Assembly (NCBI RefSeq): GCF_020329435.1
Contig: NZ_JAGKJK010000032.1
Coordinates: 1-36,747, forward strand
Direction: 5' to 3'
Origin: Bradyrhizobium hereditatis
GTDB lineage: Bacteria > Pseudomonadota > Alphaproteobacteria > Rhizobiales > Xanthobacteraceae
Length of the DNA: 36,747 bases
Below are positions 8,290 through 16,990 of the stretch, piece by piece; position 1 is the stretch's first letter, and every line of letters starts with the position of its first letter. The notes below the pieces were generated by a model. It was not told the origin of the DNA, searched no databases, and saw nothing but the letters and a program-made list of their open reading frames with translations. Made by a program: the position numbers and the translations under genes.

Positions 8290-9866
8290 CTTTCAATTAC
8301 CCATAACTTTGACGGCTCGGGCTGATCCGCTGATCGGCGAAATCTTGAATCGAAAGAATCACTTGTGATTCCTTGCTGAGCACCTGATTCGCGAGGGGGT
8401 GCTCTATGGGGCTGGCATTAAGGGATCGATCGGCAAAAGGCTGTTTGCGGTCCTTGGAAGGTGAGTGTTGGATTGATCGAGAGAGTAGTGGATGCGAGTT
8501 TAGGGACGCGCGGCTCGGCGACGGATTCCGCAAACTGCTCACGCAGATTGGAAGCGCCATGGGACAAAGCATTCCGCTCGTCTGCCAGGATTGGGCGAAT
8601 ACCAAGGCAGCCTACCGCTTCTTCTCTAATGACCGGGTCAGCGAAGCGGACATTCTGGCCGGCCATTTCCAATCGACACGTGATCGTGCCGCCGCCACTG
8701 AAGGTCTCGTTCTTGTGCTGCACGATACAACCGAGTTCAGCTATCAACGCGAGAAGTCAGAAGCGATCGGCATCACCAAGAGCATAAACAGTGGACGGGA
8801 TAAGGCGGGTCGCCTCAGATCGCACACGGTTTGCGGCATCCTGATGCATTCGAGCCTCGCGGTTACAATCGAGGGGGTGCCGCTGGGGTTGGCGGCCGTT
8901 AAGTTCTGGACCCGGAAGAAATTCAAGGGGACGGCAGCGCTTAAAAAGAAGATCAATCCGACCCGGATTCCCATCGAGAAAAAGGAAAGCGTCCGGTGGT
9001 TGGAAAATCTCAAGCAGTCTACGCAGCTGTTGGATCATCCGGGACGATGCATCCATATTGGTGATCGCGAGAGTGACATTTACGAGCTTTTCTGCGCAGC
9101 ACAGGAGATCGGAACTCATTTCCTGATCAGGACCTGCGTCGACCGCTTGGCTGGAGACGGGGATCACACGATCGCCGACGAAATGGACGAGGTCGCCGTC
9201 AAAGGGCTCCATCGCATCGAAGTCAGAGATAGCAACGGCGATCCCGACCAGGCCGTTCTTGAGATCAGGTATCGCAAGATTCGCGTCCTGCCGCCGATCG
9301 GAAAGCAGAAGCGCTATCCCGCTCTGACCCTGACGGTGATCCATGCCGAAGAGCGCGGGACGCCGAAAAACAGAAAGAAGATCGATTGGAAGCTGATCAC
9401 CGACCTGCCTGTTGGTTCCCGCACCGACGCCATTGAGAAGCTCGAATGGTATGCTTTGAGATGGAAGATCGAGGTGTTCCACAAGATCCTCAAATCGGGC
9501 TGCAAAGCTGAGGAGTCGAAGCTCAGGACCGCCCAGCGTCTGACCAATCTGATCTCGCTCTTTTGCATCCTGAGCTGGCGGGTCTTGTGGATGACGATGC
9601 TCAACCGTTCCGCCCCAGACGCGCCGCCAACCCTCGCGTTGACTGCGACCGAAATCGGCGTGCTCGATCGCCTCGTCAACGACAAACCAAAAGCAAGACA
9701 GAAAACGCTCTCGCACTATCTGATCAAGATCGCCCGGCTCGGCGGTTATCTCGCCCGCGCCAGCGATCCGCCGCCTGGCAATACCGTCATGTGGCGCGGG
9801 CTGTCACGCCTCACTGACATCGCGCTGGGCGCCATGGTCGGAGTAGAATTTGTGGGTAATTGAAAG
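8290..9866 (+). mobile_element. IS4 family element, IS50 group, complete
   Basis: A 1577-bp element with terminal inverted repeats that begin CTTTCAATTACCCA on the left and match TGGGTAATTGAAAG on the right. It has a perfect 9-bp target duplication and one full-length transposase gene. The undecayed repeats and intact gene make it one of the youngest insertions in the window. Confidence 0.92.
8406..9863 (+). CDS. IS4 family (Tn5/IS50-like) transposase
   Basis: A 485-residue transposase related to Tn5 transposase. The three catalytic acids are visible: Asp107 (VLHDTTEFSY), Asp220 (GDRESD) and Glu356 in the YREK signature (WYALRWKIEVFHK). The N-terminal DNA-binding region reads RDARLGDGFRKLLTQIGS and AYRFFSND. 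The length fits the family (Tn5 transposase is 476 residues). The first ATG at 8406 may be a little upstream of the true start, because homology to Tn5-type proteins begins near residue 25. The stop lies 3 bases inside the right terminal repeat. It appears functional. The gene reads in the same direction as the surrounding IS66. Confidence 0.92.
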   Translation: MGLALRDRSAKGCLRSLEGECWIDRESSGCEFRDARLGDGFRKLLTQIGSAMGQSIPLVCQDWANTKAAYRFFSNDRVSEADILAGHFQSTRDRAAATEGLVLVLHDTTEFSYQREKSEAIGITKSINSGRDKAGRLRSHTVCGILMHSSLAVTIEGVPLGLAAVKFWTRKKFKGTAALKKKINPTRIPIEKKESVRWLENLKQSTQLLDHPGRCIHIGDRESDIYELFCAAQEIGTHFLIRTCVDRLAGDGDHTIADEMDEVAVKGLHRIEVRDSNGDPDQAVLEIRYRKIRVLPPIGKQKRYPALTLTVIHAEERGTPKNRKKIDWKLITDLPVGSRTDAIEKLEWYALRWKIEVFHKILKSGCKAEESKLRTAQRLTNLISLFCILSWRVLWMTMLNRSAPDAPPTLALTATEIGVLDRLVNDKPKARQKTLSHYLIKIARLGGYLARASDPPPGNTVMWRGLSRLTDIALGAMVGVEFVGN

Positions 9867-9875
9867 CCGGTGAGG
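9867..9875. repeat. IS4 target duplication, right copy (CCGGTGAGG)
   Basis: Perfect copy of 8281-8289, immediately outside the right IS4 terminus. Confidence 0.92.
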
Positions 9876-9916
9876 GCCACCTTGCGGAGTGAGGCGCGGT
9901 GTTGAGAACTGTCCTT

Positions 9917-10327
9917 ATGGACAGTGATAAGCGCAATGCCCAAGTCGAACGGCTTGAAGTGGTGGAGACCGGTCGGCGGCGGCGCTGGTCCGAGGATGAG
10001 AAGCTCAAGATCGTTCTGGAGAGCTTGCAGGCTCCACGCCAGGTCGCGGCGACGGCGCGGCAATACGGCATCTCGCGCTCCTTGCTGCTCCGATGGCGAC
10101 AGCTGTTTCGCCCCGAGCTGAGGCAAGCCGCGGCGCTGCAAACAGCCTTTGTACCGGCGCGGGTGGTCCCGGATTCCGGGGCGGCGCCAGGTCCAATCGG
10201 GCCGGCCAGTGGCGGCGCGATCGAGATCGAGTTTGCGGCTGGGGCGCGGATGCGGATCACCGGCGCGGTCGATGCCGCGACGCTGAAGGCCGCCATCGCG
10301 GCGCTGGCCGACGGGCGGCCGCGATGA
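9917..10327 (+). CDS. tnpA: IS66 accessory protein TnpA
   Basis: A 136-residue protein from ATG 9917, with a possible GTG at 9899. The helix-turn-helix part reads RRRRWSEDEKLKIVLESL then ARQYGISRSLLLRWRQLF. The C-terminal IS66 TnpA signature region reads IEIEFAAGARMRITGAVDAA. It overlaps tnpB by an ATGA arrangement at 10324-10327, as in other IS66 elements, which implies coupled translation. The gene lies directly downstream of the inserted IS4, so its normal promoter near the left IS66 end is displaced. Confidence 0.92.
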   Translation: MDSDKRNAQVERLEVVETGRRRRWSEDEKLKIVLESLQAPRQVAATARQYGISRSLLLRWRQLFRPELRQAAALQTAFVPARVVPDSGAAPGPIGPASGGAIEIEFAAGARMRITGAVDAATLKAAIAALADGRPR

Positions 10328-10671
10328 TCCCTATCGCGTCGGGCGTGCGGGTGTGGCTTGCGACCGGGCACACCGACATGCGGCGCGGCATGAACTCGCT
10401 GGCCTTGCTGGTGCAGGAGGCCTTGCACCGCGACCCGCACGGTGGCGACCTCTACGTGTTCCGTGGCAAGAGCGGCAAGCTGGTCAAGATCCTTTGGCAT
10501 GATGGGCTGGGCATGTCGCTCTACGCCAAGCGGCTGGAGCGCGGCCGTTTCCTGTGGCCGTCGTCGGCCGATGGCGTGGTGACCATCACCCCGGCCCAGC
10601 TCGGCTACTTGCTTGAGGGCATTGACTGGCGCATGCCGCAACGCACCTGGCGTCCGCAGGCGGCCGGCTGA
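10324..10671 (+). CDS. tnpB: IS66 accessory protein TnpB
   Basis: A 115-residue protein with the IS66 Orf2 (TnpB) signature: VRVWLATGHTDMRRGMNSLA, VFRGKSGKLVKILWHDGLGM and the tail ITPAQLGYLLEGIDWRMPQ. The start overlaps the tnpA stop by ATGA. Length and motifs are normal for the family, whose members are needed for IS66 transposition in an unclear role. Confidence 0.95.
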   Translation: MIPIASGVRVWLATGHTDMRRGMNSLALLVQEALHRDPHGGDLYVFRGKSGKLVKILWHDGLGMSLYAKRLERGRFLWPSSADGVVTITPAQLGYLLEGIDWRMPQRTWRPQAAG

Positions 10672-10744
10672 TCGCCGGGATTTGAATCGATCATGCGATC
10701 GGCAGTTCGGACAGCGACGGCGTATTGTGATTCTCTAGTCGGCG

Positions 10745-12322
10745 ATGGGCGCCGATTCTCTCCCCGACGATGTGACCACGCTGAAGGCGATGCTGCGCGC
10801 CGAGCGAGCAGCTCGCGTGGCCGCTGAAGCAGAGGCGCAGGCGCGGACCTTGCTGATCGAGAAGCTCAAACTCACGATCAGGAAGCTGCGTCACGAGCAG
10901 TTTGGACAATCCTCCGAGCGCGGAGCATTGCTGGACCAACTCGAGTTGCAGCTTGCCGATCTCGAGGAGAACGCCGCGCAAGCCGAGACCGCGGCACAGA
11001 TGGCCGCTGCCGACAAGATTGCGGTGCCATCATTCGAGCGCCGCAAGCCGGCGCGCCGGCCGCTGCCGGAGCATCTGCCGCGGGAGCGCATTGTCTATCC
11101 AGTACCTGCCACCTGCCCATGCTGCGGCGACAGCCGGTTGCGCAAGATCGGCGAGGACGTGACCGAGACGCTGGAGCTCATTCCGCGGCAGTGGAAGGTG
11201 ATCCAGCACGTGCGCGAGAAGTTCGTCTGCCGGGCCTGCGAAGCGATCACCCAACCTCCGGCGCCCTCGCATCCAATCGCGCGTGGGCGCGCCGGGCCCA
11301 AGCTCCTCGCCCACGTCCTGTTCGCCAAGTACGGACTGCACCTGCCGCTCCATCGTCAGAGCGACGTCTACCGGCGCGAAGGCATCGACCTCGATGTCTC
11401 GACGCTCGCCGACTGGGTGGGCGCTTCCGCAGCAACCCTGATGCCGCTGGTCGATGCGATCCGGCGCCACGTCTTCGCGGCCGAGCGCATCCATGCGGAC
11501 GACACCACGGTGCCGGTGCTGGCCAAGGGCAAGACCCGGACCGGCCGGCTCTGGACCTACGTGCGCGACGACCGCCCGTTTGCCGGCCCGGATCCCCCGG
11601 CGGCCGTATTCTTCTATTCGCCAGATCGTGGCGGTGAGCATCCCGAGCAGCATCTGGCGGGCTATGCCGGACTGATGCAGGCCGACGCCTACGCCGGTTT
11701 TGGCAAGCTCTACGAGGCCAATCGCAAAGCAGGCCCGATCATCGAGGCCGCGTGCTGGGCGCACGGTAGGCGCAAGTTCTACGACCTCGCCCGGCTCACC
11801 AAGGCACCGATTGCAGCCGAGGCGGTCAAGCGCATCGATGTCCTGTTCGCCATCGAGCGCGAGATCAACGGTCTGGCGCCGCAAGAGCGTCTGCGTGTAC
11901 GCCAGGAGCGCAGTCGCCCCCTGATCGTTGAGCTGGAGGCGTGGCTGCGTGAGCAGCGCGCCAAGCTCTCCAAAAATAACGACACGACCAAGGCGATCAA
12001 TTATTGCCTCAGCCGCTGGGATGCATTCACCCGCTTCCTCGATGATGGGCGCCTGTGCATGTCGAACAATGCCGCCGAACGCGAGCTACGGGCCGTCGCT
12101 GTAGGAAGAAGAAACTGGACCTTCGCCGGCTCCGATGAGGGCGGCCGGCGTTCGGCTGCCATTTACACCCTTGTTGCCAGCGCCAAGCTCAACGACGTCG
12201 ATCCGCAGGCTTGGCTCGCCGACGTGCTCGCGCGCATCAACGATCATGCTATCAAGAGGCTGGATGAGCTTCTGCCCTGGAACTGGCGCAAGCTCGTGCC
12301 GAGCCATCTCGAGGCGGCGTGA
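10745..12322 (+). CDS. tnpC: IS66 transposase TnpC
   Basis: A 525-residue DDE transposase. It starts with a coiled coil (ERAARVAAEAEAQARTLLIEK and onwards, about residues 20-85), then a zinc-binding region (CPCCGDSRLRKIG and FVCRACEAI). The catalytic core has HADDTTVPVL with the first Asp, MQADAYAGF with the second, and NNAAERELRAVAVGRRNW with the Glu. The C-terminal ADVLARINDHAIKRLDELLPW is the usual IS66 C-terminal element. There are no frameshifts. A decayed fragment of a related tnpC tail lies at 30936-31045, so the window records two IS66 insertions of different age. Confidence 0.95.
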   Translation: MGADSLPDDVTTLKAMLRAERAARVAAEAEAQARTLLIEKLKLTIRKLRHEQFGQSSERGALLDQLELQLADLEENAAQAETAAQMAAADKIAVPSFERRKPARRPLPEHLPRERIVYPVPATCPCCGDSRLRKIGEDVTETLELIPRQWKVIQHVREKFVCRACEAITQPPAPSHPIARGRAGPKLLAHVLFAKYGLHLPLHRQSDVYRREGIDLDVSTLADWVGASAATLMPLVDAIRRHVFAAERIHADDTTVPVLAKGKTRTGRLWTYVRDDRPFAGPDPPAAVFFYSPDRGGEHPEQHLAGYAGLMQADAYAGFGKLYEANRKAGPIIEAACWAHGRRKFYDLARLTKAPIAAEAVKRIDVLFAIEREINGLAPQERLRVRQERSRPLIVELEAWLREQRAKLSKNNDTTKAINYCLSRWDAFTRFLDDGRLCMSNNAAERELRAVAVGRRNWTFAGSDEGGRRSAAIYTLVASAKLNDVDPQAWLADVLARINDHAIKRLDELLPWNWRKLVPSHLEAA

Positions 12323-12331
12323 GGAGGGCAC

Positions 12332-12703
12332 ATGAGAGCGAGCGGTCTATCCGCGGCAGACAAATCGGCGGTGACGGCCGTCTGCCAGCAGCTGATCGAC
12401 GGCTTCCTGAAGCCCCGCTTCCTGCCCACTATCCGGCCGACACAGTTCAACTACCCGGTCGATATCCTGGGAAAGTGGCACGGCACCAAATATCGCTTCA
12501 TTCAACGCTACCGCTCCGGCTTCCCGGAGAATCTCGGCGAAGAGTTCGACGCTCCGTTCGCACGCCTCGACTGGATCAGCCGCAATCGCTTCGACATCCA
12601 GTGGCACCGTCACACCGGAGAATGGTTCTGCCTGCATCGCGGCCTCACCCTCTCCGAAGCGATTGACACGCTAAAATCCGACGGATTGCTCCATCCACCT
12701 TAA
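12332..12703 (+). CDS. IS66-associated hypothetical protein
   Basis: A 123-residue ORF between tnpC and the right IS66 terminus, starting 9 bases after the tnpC stop and preceded by GAGGAGGG, a strong ribosome-binding site. It has no recognised catalytic motif; the sequence is rich in aromatic residues (WHGTKYRFIQRYRSGF, IQWHRHTGEWFCLHRGL). Its place inside the element with good codon use suggests a passenger or accessory gene carried by this IS66 type. Function unknown. Confidence 0.75.
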   Translation: MRASGLSAADKSAVTAVCQQLIDGFLKPRFLPTIRPTQFNYPVDILGKWHGTKYRFIQRYRSGFPENLGEEFDAPFARLDWISRNRFDIQWHRHTGEWFCLHRGLTLSEAIDTLKSDGLLHPP

Positions 12704-12756
12704 ACACCGGAGTTCTGCAAGTTCGGGCACACCCGCGGTCCTCGCCGGATTGATAC

Positions 12757-12764
12757 GATCGAGC
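12757..12764. repeat. IS66 target duplication, right copy (GATCGAGC)
   Basis: Perfect copy of 8265-8272 directly outside the right IS66 terminus. Confidence 0.9.
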
Positions 12765-12916
12765 ACCGAAGGGGCCAAGTTCTGGCTCAGGGTCGTCAAC
12801 GAGCTCAAGGCGCGCGGCGTCAACGACATCCTGATCGCCGTGATCGACGGGCTCAAAGGCTTTCCCGAGGCGATCACCTCGGCGTTCCCGCACAGCATCG
12901 TGCAAACTTACATCGT
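12765..12916 (+). pseudogene. IS256 family transposase, second segment
   Basis: This continues the reading interrupted at 8272: STEGAKFWLRVVNELKARG, VNDILIAVIDGLKGFPEA, ITSAFPHSIVQTYIV. It includes the VDGLKGFPEA-type region that carries the second catalytic Asp of IS256 transposases. Homology stops at ATCGT, base 12916, where the IS1182 terminus GGGGGCATTGAA begins. The next family residues (HLIRNSLAF) are found inverted at 14691. Confidence 0.9.
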
Positions 12917-14209
12917 GGGGGCATTGAAAACGTCTGCGGTTGTCGATTCATTGATCCCGCCGGTTCTCTTTGATTCGCGACGTGGGCAGGATTCTGGGTC
13001 GGAAAGAGCGCGATCAGCTGGAGCTGTTTATCAGCGGTTCGTTGCGACAGCTCGTTCCAGACGACCACATCCTCGCTCGCGTCGATCGCGTGTTGGATCT
13101 CTCGTGGCTGCGTGACGAGGTCGCCGATCTCTACTGCACAGATAACGGACGCCCGGGATCGACTCGGAAGTGGCTGTTCGGCTTATGCTTGCCGGCTTTC
13201 TGCTGGGAATCATCCATCACCGACGGCTGCTGCGCGAAGCGCAGGTCAATCTCGCGATCCGTTGATTCGTGGGCTACGGTTTGCACGAGGTGCTGCCCGA
13301 CCACTCGTCGCTGACGCGCATTCTCCAGCGCTGTGGGGTGCCGAGCGCTTTGGCAACATCTTCAAGGGCACTGTGAAGGCGTGCATCGCAGGCCAGGATT
13401 GCGACCGGCGAGATCTTCCATATCGATGCATCGCTGATCCGTGCGAATGTGAGCTGGGACGCTTTGGCAGTGCGCCATGTTGCCGACGTAGAGGCGGCCA
13501 ATCCATCCGAATTTGAATTGGAAAACCGTCAGAGCGGCAAATACAAGAAGATCTGCACGACCGACCCCGACGCGACTATGGCGACGAACGGTCGTAACCG
13601 CTGTCTCGAACCCTCCTACAAGCAACATACGGCTGTCGATGATGTGAAGGGCGTCCGTTGTCGACGTCAAGGTTACGACCGGCGAAGAGAACGAAGGGAT
13701 GGCCGTAGAAGCTCAGCTCGATGCCATCGCCATGACAATCGGTGTCGCTATTAAGATGGCGACCATGGATGCAGGCTACGCCTATGCTAAAGTTCTTCGG
13801 GCGTTGGCAGACCGCCAGATCGATGCCATCGTACTGGCCAAGGCCGAGCGGCAACCTGGCAAGGTCATAGCGACGCGGCGCTTTAGGCTTGACGCCAAGC
13901 ACAACATGGTGCGCTGTCCAACTGGCAAGATCCTACGGCCCAAGGGCAAGCTGCAACGGGGCTCTCTTCAACTTCCATGCGAGTCGCGAAGACTGTCGGG
14001 CCTGTCCTCTGCGGCCACGTTGCGTGAGCCCCTCCCGCCATGCGCGTGTGGTCGTATTCAATATTATCCACCCGTCGTTGCTTCGAGCGCGGCGCAAGAG
14101 GCTCAGTGGGGGAAACCATGAACACCATTTCTATCGGCGTCATCGTTGGCGAGTTGAGCGGGTGCATGGCGAAGCCAAGACTTGGCACGGTCTCGCTCGC
14201 GCCATCAAT
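12917..14209 (+). pseudogene. IS1182 family element, 5' part, with decayed transposase
   Basis: The left terminus is GGGGGCATTGAA at 12917. The transposase reads from TTG 12970: RDVGRILGRKERDQLELFIS, LRQLVPDDHILARVDRVLDL. It has a frameshift near 13160, TGA for Trp near 13263 (family AIRWFVGYGLHEVLP), another frameshift near 13335, and further breaks. Recognisable later parts are DASLIRANVSWDALAVRHVA, TTDPDATMATNGRN, MDAGYAYAKV and RRHRWRVERVHGEAKTWHGL. Homology stops at ARAI near 14209. The remaining tail of such a protein is found inverted at 14769-14914. Confidence 0.85.
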
Positions 14210-14454
14210 CAACTCGGCCTAAACTCGTCCGGCTGGGATCTTCTCTTAGAGCGCGCTCGTACGTGACGGCAGCCTGTCGTCGGGCGCACCCAGCCGAAAT
14301 GAGGCCGCATCATCATGCGAACATCGCCGCGCCAAAACCGACTGACTCGAAACCGAGTTGCTGATGCGGGCTTCTCTCGGTTCGCTGCGCGGCAAGAAGC
14401 GCCACTGCAGCATAGCAGTCATTTCGACCATTGCGGAGGAGGTCAGGGAATTGG
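14210..14454. other. 245 bp of unidentified DNA inside the inverted block
   Basis: Nothing recognisable is encoded. By the inversion model this stretch originally lay beyond the truncated end of the IS256 gene. Confidence 0.4.
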
Positions 14455-14694
14455 TGCTGTAGATTATCTTGCGGATGCCCGGCGCGAAAGCGAAGAACGG
14501 CACGACCTAGTCCCAGGCTCTGCGCCAGGCGGCTCCGAGCGCCGGATGGCGCTTGCCCCATTCGGCCTCGAACTCCTCGAGCCGGGCGAGCGCCATGTCG
14601 CATTCTCGGCCCGGTAGATCGCCTTGATCGCCGGCAGGATCGCCTTGTCCTTCCAGGACACGAAAGCCAGGCTGTTGCGGATCAGGTGCACGAT
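14455..14694 (-). pseudogene. IS256 family transposase, third segment, inverted
   Basis: On the minus strand this reads IVHLIRNSLAFVSWKDKA, ILPAIKAIYRAENA, then in shifted frames RLEEFEAEWGKR-type sequence and VPFFAFAPGIRKIIYSTNS, where homology ends near 14455. It is exactly the part missing after the segment that stops at 12916. It begins with ATCGTG directly adjoining an IS1182 terminus at 14695, matching the ATCGT next to the other IS1182 terminus at 12916, as expected for a target duplication. The rest of the gene (family: VEALHRSLRK onwards) is absent. Confidence 0.85.
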
Positions 14695-14914
14695 GGGGGC
14701 GTTGAATAAGCCCGTTCTTTGGATTGATTCGCGTCCTTGCCAGATGCAGGCGCGCGGCTGATCGGGCCTCAGGTTGAGGCTATCCTTTGAAAACGGATCC
14801 GATCATTAACGTGGGGAGCGAACACGAGCAAAATGGCGAAGAGTGCTGCAGCCAACCGATTCAGATTGACAGCAGCGGCAGTCGGGAAAGCTTGGATACG
14901 CATGTTGTCTCCGC
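14695..14914 (-). pseudogene. IS1182 element, 3' end, inverted
   Basis: On the minus strand, transposase tail residues RGDNMRIQAFPTAAAVN, LNRLAAALFAILLVF and DRIRFQRIAST run from about 14914 to the TGA at 14769-14771. About 60 bases later comes the terminus TTCAACGCCCCC (plus-strand GGGGGCGTTGAA at 14695-14706). It completes the IS1182 copy that stops at 14209, but in the opposite orientation. Confidence 0.85.
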
Positions 14915-15671
14915 GCGACTGCGATCCCGGCGTTTCAGGGACGTTCTTGTCACAAGCGTTTGCCTCTGCGTCAGTGCAAGGCACCCGATGCGCCGTTGAA
15001 TGGTTTCTCATGGCGAGAAAACTGCTCTTCACAGAACCAGCACCGGACCCGTTCTCGCCGGTTCTTGAGCGCCACAGCCACTTCGTCAGTGAGATCAACC
15101 GCGTGCTAAAATTTCCCCCGACAAGCGACCCATGTCGATTCCAAAATTGGTGGTCTCCTCGCGTGGATCATGCTGTCACCGCGCATTCGGTCGCCACGGA
15201 GCGCCAATGCGTGCCCGGATCGCATCAAGAGCTACGCTGATGAGAAGGTACCCCTCGACAAGACCGAGTGCTTCAGTGTAGCAGCTGACATCGCGACCGA
15301 CCGGGGCAGTCGATCGCGCACGCACCAATGCGGTAGGTCGCTAAACATGTCTCCAGCGATCGAATCGATGTTTGGCCGCTGTCCTCACGGCGACGTATCT
15401 GAGGTGAACAGGGCGGCGCCGGACATCTACTTCGTAGCCAGTGCCTTCAGGGGCGCTGCTACCATCACGTCCTGCTGAAGTCCTATCTGATCTGGTAGCT
15501 GCCCGAGCGATGGAACCAGTGGTTTACTGACTTTGACCACGGGATCGATCGAGCTACCCGTGAGAGTTGTACAGAACCTCCAGTTCAGCCCGATGTCACC
15601 AAACCGCGGTGTCGTGCCCATTCATTTGAGGCATCGGGTGCGTTTCTTGGCACGTCAGAATGGAGAATGAA
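14915..15671. other. 757 bp mostly uninterpreted; one minus-strand open stretch
   Basis: No complete gene is visible. On the minus strand 14971-15105 is open (45 codons, no start codon) and encodes HAVDLTDEVAVALKNRRERV followed by RCWFCEEQFSRHEKPF. The CxxC pair and the compact charged sequence look protein-like and may be the tail of a small zinc-binding protein. Upstream of it on that strand is a stop at 15106-15108. No promoter for the oxoamine synthase was identified with confidence. Confidence 0.4.
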
Positions 15672-16958
15672 ATGCCACAGGGGATCACCCCATCTGATGG
15701 TCATCGTCCGACCGGACATTTCCGGAACACCGCCTACATGATCAACGAAAGCAGGCCGTATTTCGATGCGGCCCACGCGGCGGGTCTCATGGCCGTCCAC
15801 GGACGTTCCACGAGCGGACGCGCCGTTGCTTTAGGCACCGGCCCGCTTGACACTCGCGCGGAGGTGGTCGATTTCGTGCGATGCTCCTACCTGGGCCTCG
15901 ACAACCACCCGATGATCGTCGCTGGCGCAATCGACGCCATCGAGGCGCATCGGTCATTGCACTGGTCCTGCGCACGAACGCGACTCAATTTCGATTTTCT
16001 GGAACAGCTTGAAGCAATCTTGTCCGAGATTTTCTGCGCGCGCGTGATCGCCTTTTCTACTGTCATGCTTGCTAATCTCGGGGCGATGCCCCTCCTTGCA
16101 TCGGGCCAATTGACAGGCGGAAGAAAACCTCTTGTCGTTTTCGATCGCAGCGCGCACATCTCACTCGCCTATCACAAGCCAGCGATCGCTGATGAAACGC
16201 GGGTGGAAACGATTGCGCACAACGACATTGACGCTCTCGAACGCTTATGTCGTGAACATCCAGTCGTCGCGTACGTGTGCGATGGTGTTTACTCCATGGG
16301 AGGGAATTCGCCTGTCAAGGAACTGCATCAGCTCCAGGAACGTTATGGGCTCTTTCTCTATATCGACGATGCTCACGGTATATCGCTGTTCGGGCGCCAA
16401 GGCGAAGGATTTGCTCGCTCTCAGTTTCCGCGAGCATTAGGTGACCGCACGATTATAGCAGCCTCGATGGCTAAGGGATTCGGCGCATCTGGCGGCATGT
16501 TGATGCTCGGAACGGCCGACCAGGAGGCTCTGTTTCGACGGTATTCAATTCCTTATGCGTTTTCGGTGTCGCCGAATCTGGCGGCGGTTGGCGCGGCGCT
16601 TGGCTCGTGTAGGATTCACCGCTCACCAGAACTTGGCGAACGGCAGAGGCGGTTGGCGCAGCGGATCGAGGTTTTTGATCGTCGTGTCGCAACCGCCGAG
16701 CAAGGCAATTCACTTCCGATTAGAATGATCGCGATCGGATCGGAAGCGGAGGCGATAGCTATCGCAAGAGATCTTCTCAACGCGGGCTTCTACAGCTTGG
16801 TGACGTTCTTCCCGACCGTGGCGCAAGGAAGCGCGGGCATTCGGGTGTGCATTACGGCCGATCATGAGGTCTGCGATATAGAGCGGCTGTGCGACTGCAT
16901 CTTGGAACGAGTCGTCAACACAACTGCAGACGGCCCTATAAGACCGGCCGTCACCTGA
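15672..16958 (+). CDS. Alpha-oxoamine synthase family PLP enzyme
   Basis: This fold-type I PLP enzyme belongs to the family of 8-amino-7-oxononanoate synthase, 2-amino-3-ketobutyrate CoA ligase, 5-aminolevulinate synthase and serine palmitoyltransferase. These decarboxylatively or directly condense an amino acid with an acyl thioester. ATG 15672 is preferred because GGAG at 15662-15665 is correctly spaced; ATG 15660 in the same frame has no site. That gives 428 residues. The PLP lysine is Lys268 (SMAKGFGASGG). DDAHG (Asp232, His235) holds the pyridine-N Asp and neighbouring His, and VCDGVYSMGG is the upstream family motif. The substrate loop is unusual: SCARTRLNFDFLEQLE replaces the common GSxGSR-xxxH-LE pattern, so acyl specificity probably differs from BioF. 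No other biotin genes are near. Likely role: condensing a CoA- or carrier-bound acyl group with an amino acid. Confidence 0.88.
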   Translation: MPQGITPSDGHRPTGHFRNTAYMINESRPYFDAAHAAGLMAVHGRSTSGRAVALGTGPLDTRAEVVDFVRCSYLGLDNHPMIVAGAIDAIEAHRSLHWSCARTRLNFDFLEQLEAILSEIFCARVIAFSTVMLANLGAMPLLASGQLTGGRKPLVVFDRSAHISLAYHKPAIADETRVETIAHNDIDALERLCREHPVVAYVCDGVYSMGGNSPVKELHQLQERYGLFLYIDDAHGISLFGRQGEGFARSQFPRALGDRTIIAASMAKGFGASGGMLMLGTADQEALFRRYSIPYAFSVSPNLAAVGAALGSCRIHRSPELGERQRRLAQRIEVFDRRVATAEQGNSLPIRMIAIGSEAEAIAIARDLLNAGFYSLVTFFPTVAQGSAGIRVCITADHEVCDIERLCDCILERVVNTTADGPIRPAVT

Positions 16959-16990
16959 GGTATCATGATGGTAGGTCAGCAGAGGAGTTC

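Larger units (their letters stand above)
8273..12756 (+). mobile_element. IS66 family element, complete, interrupted by an IS4
   Basis: The left terminus reads GTACGCATCCGGTGAGG and the right terminus, reverse-complemented, GTATCAATCCGGCGAGG, giving imperfect inverted repeats. The element carries tnpA, tnpB, tnpC and one accessory ORF, all open. Without the IS4 insert and its duplication it is about 2.9 kb. It sits inside the IS256 transposase gene with an 8-bp duplication. The IS4 separates the outermost 17 bases of the left end from the rest, so mobility of the remaining element is doubtful. Confidence 0.9.

Noticed and set aside
8757..9716. 319-codon minus-strand frame
   Set aside because: Antisense shadow of the intact IS4 transposase.
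11030..11884. 284-codon minus-strand frame
   Set aside because: Antisense shadow of IS66 tnpC in GC-rich DNA.
15650..15670. TTGGCACG before the oxoamine synthase as a sigma-54 site
   Set aside because: The -24 part fits but there is no GC at the -12 position, which is required.
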